Assembly (NCBI GenBank): GCA_024641895.1
Contig: JAHECE010000028.1
Location: 1-15,787 of the forward strand
Source: Actinomycetales bacterium
GTDB taxonomy: Bacteria; Actinomycetota; Actinomycetes; Actinomycetales; JAHECE01
Reading direction: 5' to 3'
Length of the DNA: 15,787 nt
Under the pieces are notes generated by a model. The model had not been told where the DNA came from. It did not search any database and saw only the letters and a list, made by a program, of their open reading frames with translations. The position numbers and the translations under genes were made by a program. This document shows positions 1 to 6,851 of the stretch, piece after piece; positions within the stretch are counted from its first letter, which is position 1, and each line of letters starts with the position of its first letter.

Positions 1-273
1 GCCGCCGAGTCCGACGACGGCCGGCGGAAGCCCTGAGGCGAACTCGGTGACCGTCCCGGTGCGCGGGTCGACCCGCGAGATCCGCCCGGCCTCCCGCTCC
101 GTGACGTACAGCGCTCCGTCCGGGCCGATCGTGCTGCCGGCGCCGCCGTCGAGGCCCGAGGCCAGCTCGGTCGCGGCGGGGGTGGGCGCGGGTTGCCCGG
201 CGGTCGCCGCCGACGGCGTGACGAGGGCGACGAGCGCTGCGAGCGCGACGAGGGGGGCTCGCATGTGCTTCAT
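1..273 (-). CDS. ScyD/ScyE-like secreted beta-propeller protein (partial, N-terminal 91 residues)
   Basis: This gene runs off the left edge of the window, so only its N-terminus is visible. The product opens with a Sec signal peptide: Lys4-less start MKHMR, a hydrophobic Ala/Leu/Val core, and an Ala-Thr-Ala-like cleavage region near residues 22-25. The mature part shows one propeller-type repeat, with the phrases IGPDGALYVTER, GRISRVDPRTG and FASGLP. This pattern is typical of the actinobacterial ScyD/ScyE family of NHL/SMP-30-like extracellular propellers, whose biochemical role is mostly unknown. The ATG at 271-273 is supported by a GGAGGAA Shine-Dalgarno sequence ending five bases upstream. 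It lies downstream of the secreted-protein gene at 363-989 on the same strand, but a strong hairpin and a tandem repeat separate them. The family call is from sequence recall only. The secretion call is firmer than the family call. Confidence 0.75.
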   Translation of the reverse strand, partial: MKHMRAPLVALAALVALVTPSAATAGQPAPTPAATELASGLDGGAGSTIGPDGALYVTEREAGRISRVDPRTGTVTEFASGLPPAVVGLGG

Positions 274-284
274 GGGTTCCTCCT

Positions 285-320
285 TCGAGAGTCGTGGTCG
301 AGAGTTGTGGTCGAGGGTCG
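285..320. repeat. 13-bp tandem repeat, about 2.8 copies
   Basis: Two 13-bp units, TCGAGAGTCGTGG (285-297) and TCGAGAGTTGTGG (298-310), differ by one base. They are followed by a partial third unit, TCGAGGGTCG (311-320). The array fills the space between the hairpin at 319-354 and the Shine-Dalgarno sequence of the propeller gene. If that gene has its own promoter, it must overlap this array. TCGAG resembles the published Streptomyces SARP heptamer core, but the 13-bp pitch does not match the 11-bp pitch expected for SARPs. Confidence 0.7.
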
Positions 321-354
321 AGCCGGTCGCCGCGAACGCGCGGCGACCGGCTCG
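319..354 (-). terminator. Hairpin terminator behind the 363-989 secreted-protein gene
   Basis: Bases 319-334 pair perfectly with 339-354, giving a 16-bp GC-rich stem with a 4-base AACG loop. It begins about nine bases after the stop codon of the minus-strand gene at 363-989. No U-tract follows, which is common for actinobacterial terminators. It may terminate fully or only attenuate read-through into the propeller gene at 1-273. Confidence 0.7.
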
Positions 355-362
355 GCTGCAGG

Positions 363-989
363 TCAGGGGATGACGATCCCGTCCCACGCGGGCCAGTTGG
401 ACCCGTCGAAGAGGTAGGGCGGGGTGAAGCCCGCCGCGATGACCGCCTCGTCGAACGTCCGGAAGTACGGGACGGCGACGCCGAATTCGACGAGGTGGTC
501 CCACCGGACCTCCTGCCCGTCGGCCTCGGTGACGATGGACTCCCCGTGCAGCGTGAACCTCGTCCCGTCGGCGAGGGTGACGTGCGCCTTCCCGCTGACG
601 ACCGTGACGACGTCCTCGCAGTGGTCCGCGAACCACTCGGGGCACTGCCACGTCGACGTCACCGTGTGACCGACGAAGCTGCCGACGGTGGCGTCCGCCT
701 CGAGCGTGGGCTCGGGGACCTGGTCGTAGGCGCACCGCCATGCCTGCCCCTCGGTGCAGGAGACGCGCTCGTGCTCTGGTGCGTTGGTGCCGCTCGGGTT
801 GAGCCGGTGCCACTCCCCGGCGAGCGGCGCCGCAGCGGGAGCAGGGGCGGCGGTGGCCGGGGTGAGCGCTGCGAGCAACGCCAGCAGGGTCCCGACGACG
901 GCGGCTAGTCCCGCCACGCGTCGCGGACGTCGCCGGGGGGGCCCGGACGTGAGGGGCTTGTCTGGGGATAGGGCGGCGGCGGCGTCCAT
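363..989 (-). CDS. Small exported protein of unknown function
   Basis: A 208-residue product. The ATG at 987-989 is chosen because AAGGAGGA sits just upstream; longer upstream reading is open only because of high GC. Residues 1-30 are polar and end in a basic patch (RRRPRR). A hydrophobic stretch and an Ala-rich cleavage zone (about residues 30-55) follow, consistent with Sec export. The mature domain of about 150 residues has four Cys in the contexts SCTEG, WRCAYD, WQCPEW and DHCEDV, which could form two disulfides. It also has many aromatic residues and ends at WPAWDGIVIP. I do not recognise a named domain. It has vague likeness to small secreted actinobacterial hypotheticals, which I could not test. 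It is divergent from the SARP regulator and upstream of the propeller gene, so regulation by that SARP is an inference. Confidence 0.8.
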   Translation of the reverse strand: MDAAAALSPDKPLTSGPPRRRPRRVAGLAAVVGTLLALLAALTPATAAPAPAAAPLAGEWHRLNPSGTNAPEHERVSCTEGQAWRCAYDQVPEPTLEADATVGSFVGHTVTSTWQCPEWFADHCEDVVTVVSGKAHVTLADGTRFTLHGESIVTEADGQEVRWDHLVEFGVAVPYFRTFDEAVIAAGFTPPYLFDGSNWPAWDGIVIP

Positions 990-1020
990 CGGGTCCTCCT
1001 TGTGCGGTGGGGTTTCCTCG

Positions 1021-1026
1021 ATCCAC
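1021..1026 (-). promoter_or_regulatory. Weak candidate -10 for the exported-protein gene
   Basis: Read on the minus strand this is GTGGAT. A TGAC-containing -35-like element lies inside the nearest 11-bp repeat (1047-1052), about 20 bases upstream. The spacer is longer than usual, which would suit an activator-dependent promoter. The match is poor and the site is tentative. Confidence 0.25.
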
Positions 1027-1045
1027 GCGCCAGCCTCCGCGCGCT

Positions 1046-1074
1046 GCGTCAGGATCGCGTCAGGATGGCGTCGG
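1046..1074. promoter_or_regulatory. Three direct repeats at 11-bp pitch, candidate SARP operator
   Basis: GCGTCAG begins at 1046 and again at 1057, and GCGTCGG begins at 1068. The full 11-bp units GCGTCAGGATC and GCGTCAGGATG differ only in the last base. SARP regulators are known to bind heptameric direct repeats spaced 11 bp apart, on one face of the helix, near the -35 region. This array lies in the 128-bp spacer between a SARP gene (from 1118, plus) and the secreted-protein gene (from 989, minus). It therefore may control either gene or both. The nearest repeat overlaps a TGAC -35-like element for the minus-strand gene. Binding is inferred, not shown. Confidence 0.55.
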
Positions 1075-1105
1075 CCGACCTGTTCCGCAGCGGCCGGCGC
1101 CGCGG

Positions 1106-1111
1106 GATAGT
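1106..1111 (+). promoter_or_regulatory. Candidate -10 element of the SARP gene (leaderless)
   Basis: GATAGT matches four of six positions of TATAAT and lies six bases before the GTG start at 1118. No Shine-Dalgarno sequence precedes that GTG. Transcription probably begins at or next to the start codon. No convincing -35 was found. Confidence 0.45.
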
Positions 1112-1117
1112 GGGTCG

Positions 1118-3862
1118 GTGCTGCGTATCCGGGTCGTGGGAGCGCTCGGCCTGGAGGACGACGGCCGGCCGGTGCCTCTGCCGCGGGGCCTCGCCCGCCG
1201 ACTGCTCGCCTTCCTCGCGCTGCACCCGGGGCAGCATCCGCGGGCCCAGGTCGCGGCGGGGCTGTGGCCCGAGGTCTCCGACGACGTCGCGCTGCACCGA
1301 CTCCGCACCACGCTGTACGAGGTGCGCCGGGCTTTGCCGTCCGTGGCGCCGTTCCTTCTCCGGGTCGCTGACGTCGACGTGGGTCTTCACCCCGACGTGG
1401 CGGTTGACCTCGTCGAGGCGCGGGCCCTGTTGGAGGCAGGTGCGCTCGAGGCCGCGCTGGACATCCTGGCGCCGGGCCTGGCGGAGGAGATCGCCCAGGA
1501 GTGGGGCGAGCAGGGCCGTCGTGACGCGGAGGCATGGCGGCTGCGCGCGCTGGAGCGCCTCGCGCACGACTCGGCGGACGTCGCCGTCGCGCTCGCCTAC
1601 GCGCGGCAGCGCCTCGAGCTCGCGCCTTTGTCCGAAGTCGCCCACGCGGACGTGATCCGGCTGCTCCTCGCCTCGGGCGACCGCGCCGGGGCCATGGAGG
1701 CCTACGAGCGTCTGCGGCAGGTGCTGGACGCCGAGCTCGGGGTGGGGCCCTCAGTGGCGTCTCGCCGCCTGCTCACCGAGATGCACGACGACGATGCGCG
1801 CCGTGCGGCTATGGGCGGCCAGGGGACGCGCCCTCGCGTCCCCGTTCCGATGGTCCCGCTGATCGGCCGCGACGAGGACCTGGTGCAGCTCGACGCGCTC
1901 GTACACGCCCACCGCCTCGTGTCCGTGGTCGGCCCGGCGGGGGTGGGCAAGTCACGGATCGCGCTCGCCCTCGCGCAGGCTCACGCCGATCGGGGGGTCC
2001 CGGTAGCCGTCGCCGAGCTGGCCACGACCGCACGGGGGGAGTCGTGCGACTACGTCGTGGCCGCGGCACTCGGCGTCCTGGCCGGGCCGGGCCGGCGGAT
2101 CCGGGACGCCGTCGTCGACCGGCTGGAGCTCGAGCCGGGCCTGCTCGTCCTCGACAACTGCGAGCACCTCCTCGATCCGGTCCGCGACCTCGTCGCGGAC
2201 CTGCTGCGCTCGAGTCCGGCCACGACGGTCGTGACGACCAGCCGCGAACCGCTCGCGAACCCCGGCGAGCACGTGGTGCGCCTCCCCCCGCTGCCCGTGC
2301 CGGCGGAGGACGACGACGACGGTCTCGTCCGCGCTTCCCCCGCGGTGGAGCTGCTCTCGGCGGCCGTGGAGAGACGAAGCCCGGACGCCCTGGGAGCGTC
2401 CGATGTCGTCCGAGGTCTGGCCCGGATCGCGCGCCGGCTCGACGGCTTGCCGCTGGCCCTGGAGCTCGCCGCGGCCCGGATCCCGTCCGTCGGCGTGAGA
2501 GTCCTTGCCGACCGGCTGGATCGCGGGCTCGACGTGCTGTCAGCCCGGCCCGGAAGCCTCGATCGGCCGGGCGGGGCGCCCGGCCGCAGGCACGACAGCC
2601 TGATCGGCGCCCTGGACATGTCGATGACGCTGCTGTCGCCCCGGGAGCGCACGCTCCTCGGCCTGGTCGCGACGCTTCCCGGGCCGTTTCCGTTGTCCGC
2701 GGCCGAGGAACTCGTGAACGCGGCGGGGCTGACGGTGGACTGCGTGGTCGGCATGGCGCGTTTGGTCGAGGCGAGCCTGATCCAGTCACACCCCGGTGAC
2801 CCCTGGAGTTACTCGTCGCTGCAGACGATCCAGATCTTCGGCCGCACCCTGCTCGACGACGACGTCGCTCGGCGGGCGCAGAGCGGTCTCGTCAGGTGGG
2901 CGGCGTGGTTTGCGCAGGACGTCGGGACGCGCGAGGACGTCGACGAGGCCGCCGTGAACGCGGAGGTCACCCGCTTTCTGCCACTCGTGAGGGCAGCGTT
3001 GCAGGTGGCCCGGGACCAGGACGACGTGCCGGCGCAGCGCCGGATCGTCACCGGCGTCGAGGGCTGGAGCGTCTGGCGCGATCAGCCCGAGGTCTGGTCC
3101 TGGATCACCGACCTCGCCGCGCGCGAGCCCGAGGAGGACCCGGACGCCGAGGTCCTCCGCATGGGTGCCCTCGCCGCGTGGCGGCTGGGTCGCGCGGACG
3201 CCATGAGGACGTTCACCGCGCGGTGCGTCGCCGCCGACCCAGGCGGCCCGGGGGGCGGGGCGGCCTCTGCGGCGCTCACGATGCTCGCTTACGCCGAGCG
3301 GAGGTGGGCCGATGTCCTCGACCAGGTCGAGCGCATCCCGTTCGTCGACGATGGGAGCCGGATCATCAACGAGACCCTCGCCTCGACGGCGCTGGTGCGG
3401 ACGGGGCGCCCGGAGGCTGCCCTCGAAGCAGCGCGCATCGCCCGTCGTGACGCTGAACGCATCGGCGCACCCAGCATCCTTGCCCTCGCCCTGCTCGCCG
3501 AGGCCCAGGCGAGCGACGCTCGGCCGGCGACCGAGTCAGACCGTTCGATGGAGATCCTCGTCGAAGCCCGCGCACTCGCCGACTCGGTCGGATCGACGGA
3601 GCTGGTGGCGGCCATCGACAAGGAACGAGGTGTGGAGGCCCTGAAACGGGGACGTCCGGATCTCGCACTGGGGCCACTGACGAGTGCCTGTCTCCACTGG
3701 CTCGGCACCGGGAACGAGGGTCCCATCAGCAGGGCGCTCCGAGGACTCGCCGACGCCCTCGAGGCGACCGGCAGGACGGACGCCGCCCGCCGCCTCCGCG
3801 ACGCCGCTCGCGACGGTCAGCTCACTCCCGCCCGCCTGGCCGCCATCGCGCGAAGCGCGTAA
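1118..3862 (+). CDS. SARP-type transcriptional regulator with NB-ARC ATPase and TPR-like C-terminus
   Basis: A 914-residue AfsR-like regulator. Residues about 1-80 form an OmpR-type winged-helix DNA-binding domain, with the pattern RRLLAFLALHPGQ then LRTTLYEVRRALP. Residues about 95-230 form the bacterial transcriptional activation (BTAD) domain, ending in EAYERLRQVLDAELGV. An NB-ARC/STAND ATPase follows: Walker A GPAGVGKS at 272-279, Walker B LLVLDN at 342-347, a TTSRE sensor-like motif near 370, and GLPLA at 443-447. The rest is helical and TPR-like. The GTG at 1118 is chosen because the domain starts there (VLRIRVVGALG) and a -10-like GATAGT lies six bases upstream. SARPs of this size commonly activate secondary-metabolite or secretion genes. 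The divergent secreted-protein gene and the adjacent 11-bp repeats are the obvious candidate target and site. No biosynthetic cluster is visible, only a dead methyltransferase behind it. Confidence 0.9.
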   Translation: MLRIRVVGALGLEDDGRPVPLPRGLARRLLAFLALHPGQHPRAQVAAGLWPEVSDDVALHRLRTTLYEVRRALPSVAPFLLRVADVDVGLHPDVAVDLVEARALLEAGALEAALDILAPGLAEEIAQEWGEQGRRDAEAWRLRALERLAHDSADVAVALAYARQRLELAPLSEVAHADVIRLLLASGDRAGAMEAYERLRQVLDAELGVGPSVASRRLLTEMHDDDARRAAMGGQGTRPRVPVPMVPLIGRDEDLVQLDALVHAHRLVSVVGPAGVGKSRIALALAQAHADRGVPVAVAELATTARGESCDYVVAAALGVLAGPGRRIRDAVVDRLELEPGLLVLDNCEHLLDPVRDLVADLLRSSPATTVVTTSREPLANPGEHVVRLPPLPVPAEDDDDGLVRASPAVELLSAAVERRSPDALGASDVVRGLARIARRLDGLPLALELAAARIPSVGVRVLADRLDRGLDVLSARPGSLDRPGGAPGRRHDSLIGALDMSMTLLSPRERTLLGLVATLPGPFPLSAAEELVNAAGLTVDCVVGMARLVEASLIQSHPGDPWSYSSLQTIQIFGRTLLDDDVARRAQSGLVRWAAWFAQDVGTREDVDEAAVNAEVTRFLPLVRAALQVARDQDDVPAQRRIVTGVEGWSVWRDQPEVWSWITDLAAREPEEDPDAEVLRMGALAAWRLGRADAMRTFTARCVAADPGGPGGGAASAALTMLAYAERRWADVLDQVERIPFVDDGSRIINETLASTALVRTGRPEAALEAARIARRDAERIGAPSILALALLAEAQASDARPATESDRSMEILVEARALADSVGSTELVAAIDKERGVEALKRGRPDLALGPLTSACLHWLGTGNEGPISRALRGLADALEATGRTDAARRLRDAARDGQLTPARLAAIARSA

Positions 3863-3895
3863 ACCGATCCCGGGCGACGGTGGCGCCCCCGTTGC

Positions 3896-4098
3896 ATCCA
3901 GCTCTACGGCCACACGGTCGGGGAGCCGTCCCTCGAGGGCAAGGACGTTCTCGAGGTGGGGTGCGGGCGAGGGGGCGGACCCTCGTACACGCGCGCTACC
4001 TGCGGCCTCGTTCGATGACGGGGCTCGACTTCTCGACGACGGCGATCGCCCGTTGCGTCAGGCACCGGCAGGCGCCCGGGCTGAGGTTCGTGCATGGT
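3896..4098 (+). pseudogene. Decayed SAM-dependent methyltransferase fragment
   Basis: About 67 codons resembling class I SAM methyltransferases of the phthiotriol/phenolphthiotriol dimycocerosate methyltransferase type. The first part reads QLYGHTVGEPSLEGKDVLEV then the SAM-binding motif GCGRGGG. The likeness continues as ARYLRPRSMTGLDFSTTAIA and APGLRFVHG, but in the frame one base earlier. One missing base near 3989-3991 would join the parts as SY-x-ARYLRP. The fragment has no start codon or N-terminus, and the similarity stops at about 4098, before the usual acidic DAE motif and the whole C-terminal half. The family usually has about 250 residues, so most of the gene is gone. It lies 33 bases after the SARP stop on the same strand and may be a relic of a gene once linked to it. 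It is unlikely to be functional. Confidence 0.75.
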
Positions 4099-4124
4099 GT
4101 GAGCGGGCGACCCAGACCTTGGGC

Positions 4125-4169
4125 AACGCAGCAGGACCCGACCGCATCGCGGTCGGGTCCTGCTGCGTT
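4125..4169. terminator. Very stable bidirectional hairpin terminator
   Basis: Bases 4125-4145 pair perfectly with 4149-4169, giving a 21-bp stem and a three-base loop (ATC). The ends are AAC on the left and GTT on the right, so each strand has a small U-bias after the stem. It sits between plus-strand transcription from the SARP gene and minus-strand transcription of the zinc-ribbon gene ending at 4238. It therefore can insulate both. It also starts just where methyltransferase similarity is lost. Confidence 0.85.
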
Positions 4170-4237
4170 CGTGTTCGGTGGGTCGATGCCCCGCGGAGGA
4201 TTTCCTCAGACGGTGGAGCAGGCGGACTCGGACGTGC

Positions 4238-4447
4238 TCAGGCACGGATCCCGGAGGGGCCGTGCTCGGCCTGGAGCCGTTCGGTCTCGTCCTGGATCGT
4301 TGCCGCCACGCCTGCCAGCGCCTCGGCGTGCTTGCGGCCGTGGTGGGCGCAGAAGAGAAGTTCGCCGGCCGCCAGACGGACGCGAACGTAGGCTCGCGCA
4401 CCGCACCGGTCGCAGCGGTCGGCTGCGGTCAGGGTCTCGGTCGTCAT
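4238..4447 (-). CDS. DUF7455-like small zinc-ribbon protein
   Basis: A 69-residue product. It carries two metal-binding pairs: Cys12-x2-Cys15 (DRCDRCGA) and Cys33-x2-His36 (LFCAHHGR). A helical tail of about 25 residues follows, with the phrase AATIQDETERL. The opening TLTAADRCDRCGARAYVRV and the LLFCAHHGRKH block are hallmarks of the actinobacterial DUF7455 family, which has no assigned biochemical function. The ATG at 4445-4447 is taken because the conserved core begins immediately after it. No clear Shine-Dalgarno sequence is present. Longer in-frame extension upstream is low-complexity and unlike the family. It is divergent from parE, a neighbourhood I recall for this family in other actinobacteria. 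A zinc-dependent structural or nucleic-acid-binding role is plausible but unproven. Confidence 0.85.
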   Translation of the reverse strand: MTTETLTAADRCDRCGARAYVRVRLAAGELLFCAHHGRKHAEALAGVAATIQDETERLQAEHGPSGIRA

Positions 4448-4451
4448 CGCT

Positions 4452-4469
4452 GTCACATCAGCATGTAAC
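4452..4469. promoter_or_regulatory. Short dyad upstream of the zinc-ribbon gene
   Basis: GTCACAT (4452-4458) and ATGTAAC (4463-4469) form an inverted repeat matching at six of seven positions around a CAGC centre. A related ATGTCAC follows at 4488-4494. The dyad lies five to twenty-two bases upstream of the zinc-ribbon ATG, where a repressor could act. The same stretch also has a direct repeat CGGGTTCGC at 4494-4502 and 4504-4512. No regulator is identified. Confidence 0.3.
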
Positions 4470-4617
4470 CACGAGCGTGTTGCATAAATGTCACGGGTTC
4501 GCCCGGGTTCGCTCTGCGCGTAGGGAGAGTGCGGGAGATCGTGCGGCGGAGTGCGGAGGCGCCCAGGCGGCCGGCCGCGCTTCGCGCGGCGGTCCGGTAG
4601 CCCTCGAGCGGCGCCGT

Positions 4618-4623
4618 TACGAT
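4618..4623 (+). promoter_or_regulatory. Candidate -10 element of parE (leaderless)
   Basis: TACGAT fits the actinobacterial TANNNT -10 exactly. It lies seven bases before the GTG at 4631 and overlaps the ATG at 4622. If it is used, the ATG at 4622 cannot be in the transcript, so GTG 4631 would be the start on a leaderless mRNA. No good -35 is visible. Confidence 0.5.
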
Positions 4624-4630
4624 GACCGGC

Positions 4631-6757
4631 GTGTCCTCCACCAGCGCCGGCTCGAGCTACACGGCTCGCCACCTCTCAGTCCTGGAGGGCCTCGAGGCCG
4701 TTCGCAAGCGGCCCGGCATGTACGTGGGCTCGACGGACTCCCGCGGACTCATGCACTGCCTCTGGGAGATCATCGACAACTCCGTCGACGAGGCGCTCGA
4801 GGGGCACGGCAACCGGATCGAGATCATCCTGCACCCCGACGCCTCGGTCGAGGTTCGGGACAACGGCCGCGGCATCCCCGTAGACCTCGTGCAGCAGGTC
4901 GGGCTCAGCGGCGTCGAGGTCGTGTTCACCAAGCTCCACGCCGGTGGGAAGTTCGGCGGTGGCTCGTATGCCGCATCTGGAGGGCTGCACGGCGTCGGCG
5001 CCAGCGTCGTCAACGCCCTCTCGGCTCGGCTCGACGTCGAGGTCGACCGCGGTGGCCAGACGCACCGCATGACGTTCCGACGGGGTGAGCCGGGCGTTTA
5101 CGACGACAAGCTCGGCCCGGGACCTGACTCCCCGTTCACCCCGTTCATGGACCGCTCCGAGCTCGCCATCGTGGGCAGGACACGCCGCGGCCTGACCGGC
5201 ACGCGAGTCCGCTACTGGGCCGATCGCCAGATCTTCCCCGTCTCGGCGCACTTCTCGTACGAGGAGCTCATCGGCCGCGCGCGGCAGACGTCTTTCCTGG
5301 TCCCCGGTCTCGAGCTCGTGGTTCGGGACGAACGGCGACTCCCCGGCACGCCGGGGGAGGGCGGTGTCGTCGAGGAGGTCTTCCGCCACGACGGCGGCAT
5401 GGTCGACTTCGTCGACTTCCTCGCCCAGGACGCGCCGGTGACGAGCACGTGGCGGCTGACCGGCTCCGACGTCTTCACGGAGACTGTGCAGGCGCTCGAT
5501 CCCCACGGCCACCTGAGCCCCCAAGAGGTCGAACGGACCTGCGAGGTCGAGGTGGCGCTGCGCTGGGGTACCGGCTACAGCACGCAGGTGCACTCGTTCG
5601 TCAACATCATCGCGACTCCCAAGGGCGGCTCGCACCTCGCCGGCTTCGAGCAGTCGCTGCTGAGGTCGATCCGCAAGCAGGTCGAGGTGAACGCGCGCCG
5701 GCTGAAGATCACCGCGAAGGACAGCAACGAGCGGGTTGAGAAGGACGACGTGCTGGCCGGGCTGACCGCCGTCATCGCCGTCCGCTTCCCCGAGCCGCAG
5801 TTCGAGGGCCAGACGAAAGAGGTCCTCGGGACCGCCCCCGTGCGGGCCATCGTGGCCCGCGTCGTCGAGCGCGAGCTGACGGAGATCATGACGTCGGCGA
5901 AGCGGGAGGAGAAGGCGCAGTCGGCGCTGCTGCTGGAGAAGGTCGTCGGCGAGATGCGCTCGCGCGTCTCGGCGCGCATGCACAAGGAGGTCTCGCGCCG
6001 CAAGAACGCCCTTGAGACCTCCACGCTGCCGGCCAAGCTTGCCGACTGCCGCAGCGATGACGTCGCCCGCTCCGAGCTGTTCATCGTCGAGGGGGACAGC
6101 GCACTCGGCACGGCCAAGCTGGCCCGGATGTCCGACTTCCAGGCGCTGCTGCCCATTCGGGGCAAGATCCTCAACGTCCAGCGCGCCTCGGTCGCGGACA
6201 TGCTCAAGAACACCGAGTGCGCGGCGATCATCCAGGTTCTCGGCGCCGGCTCGGGCCGCACGTTCGAGCTCGAGGCCGCCCGGTACGGCAAGGTCATCCT
6301 GATGACCGACGCCGACGTCGACGGCGCGCACATCCGTACCCTCCTGCTGACCCTCGTGTTCCGCTACATGCGCCCGCTCGTCGAGGCCGGCCGCGTCTTC
6401 GCCGCGGTGCCACCGCTGCACCGCGTCGAGGTCAGCGGCACCGGTGGCCGCAAGGGTGAGGCCGTCTACACATACTCCGACGCCGAGCTCACGCGGCTGC
6501 TCGCCCGCCTGGAGAAGGCCGGCAAGCGTTACAAGGAGCCGATTCAGCGCTACAAGGGCCTCGGTGAGATGGATGCCCATCAGCTGGCCGAGACCACGAT
6601 GGATCCGGCCAAGCGCACGCTGCGGCGGATCAGGGTGACCGATGCCGCCGCGGCCGACCAGACGTTCGAGCTGTTGATGGGCAACGACGTCGGCCCGCGC
6701 AAAGACTTCATCGTGGCCGGAGGGCGCGGGCTCGACCGGGACCGGATCGACGCGTGA
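4631..6757 (+). CDS. parE: DNA topoisomerase IV subunit B (ATPase subunit)
   Basis: A 708-residue type IIA topoisomerase B subunit, full length for the family. It hydrolyses ATP and carries the metal-binding TOPRIM part of the DNA-cleavage centre, working with ParC to decatenate and relax DNA. Seen motifs: the GHKL ATPase residue Glu46 in EIIDNS, DNGRGIP at 77-83, the lid GLHGVG at 118-123, TOPRIM Glu487 in IVEGDSA, the DADVD motif at 560-564, and RYKGLGEM near the C-terminus. GTG 4631 is preferred because a TANNNT -10 lies seven bases upstream; ATG 4622 would add three residues. ParE rather than GyrB is inferred from the neighbourhood (parC, DUF7455, tdk, sepH) and from absence of dnaA, dnaN, recF or an adjoining A subunit. 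GyrB cannot be wholly excluded from sequence alone. Confidence 0.9.
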   Translation: MSSTSAGSSYTARHLSVLEGLEAVRKRPGMYVGSTDSRGLMHCLWEIIDNSVDEALEGHGNRIEIILHPDASVEVRDNGRGIPVDLVQQVGLSGVEVVFTKLHAGGKFGGGSYAASGGLHGVGASVVNALSARLDVEVDRGGQTHRMTFRRGEPGVYDDKLGPGPDSPFTPFMDRSELAIVGRTRRGLTGTRVRYWADRQIFPVSAHFSYEELIGRARQTSFLVPGLELVVRDERRLPGTPGEGGVVEEVFRHDGGMVDFVDFLAQDAPVTSTWRLTGSDVFTETVQALDPHGHLSPQEVERTCEVEVALRWGTGYSTQVHSFVNIIATPKGGSHLAGFEQSLLRSIRKQVEVNARRLKITAKDSNERVEKDDVLAGLTAVIAVRFPEPQFEGQTKEVLGTAPVRAIVARVVERELTEIMTSAKREEKAQSALLLEKVVGEMRSRVSARMHKEVSRRKNALETSTLPAKLADCRSDDVARSELFIVEGDSALGTAKLARMSDFQALLPIRGKILNVQRASVADMLKNTECAAIIQVLGAGSGRTFELEAARYGKVILMTDADVDGAHIRTLLLTLVFRYMRPLVEAGRVFAAVPPLHRVEVSGTGGRKGEAVYTYSDAELTRLLARLEKAGKRYKEPIQRYKGLGEMDAHQLAETTMDPAKRTLRRIRVTDAAAADQTFELLMGNDVGPRKDFIVAGGRGLDRDRIDA

Positions 6758-6851
6758 CCCGGTCTTGGCATCAATGACCTCCAGGGTTCACCTCAGGGCT
6801 TCTTGACGCCGCGGAACGGCGCCGACGTGGCGCAGGACCCGGCTGAGTCCG

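Noticed and set aside
990..1535. N-terminal extension of the exported-protein gene upstream of 989 on the minus strand
   Set aside because: The extension is Pro/Arg/Ala-rich low complexity, overlaps the SARP coding region, and would hide a good ribosome site and signal peptide at 989.
4574..4590. Hairpin GCCGCGC-TTC-GCGCGGC upstream of parE as a terminator or riboswitch
   Set aside because: Seven base pairs in very GC-rich DNA is expected by chance, it lies upstream of the likely transcript start, and nothing suggests a ligand fold.
3880..5088. Plus-strand frame joining the methyltransferase remnant to parE DNA as one protein
   Set aside because: It runs through the terminator, the antisense zinc-ribbon gene and an out-of-frame part of parE. 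Only the short stretch at about 3991-4098 is meaningful.
4676..6580. Long open minus-strand frame opposite parE
   Set aside because: Its codons mirror parE third positions and it has no recognisable domain or ribosome site.
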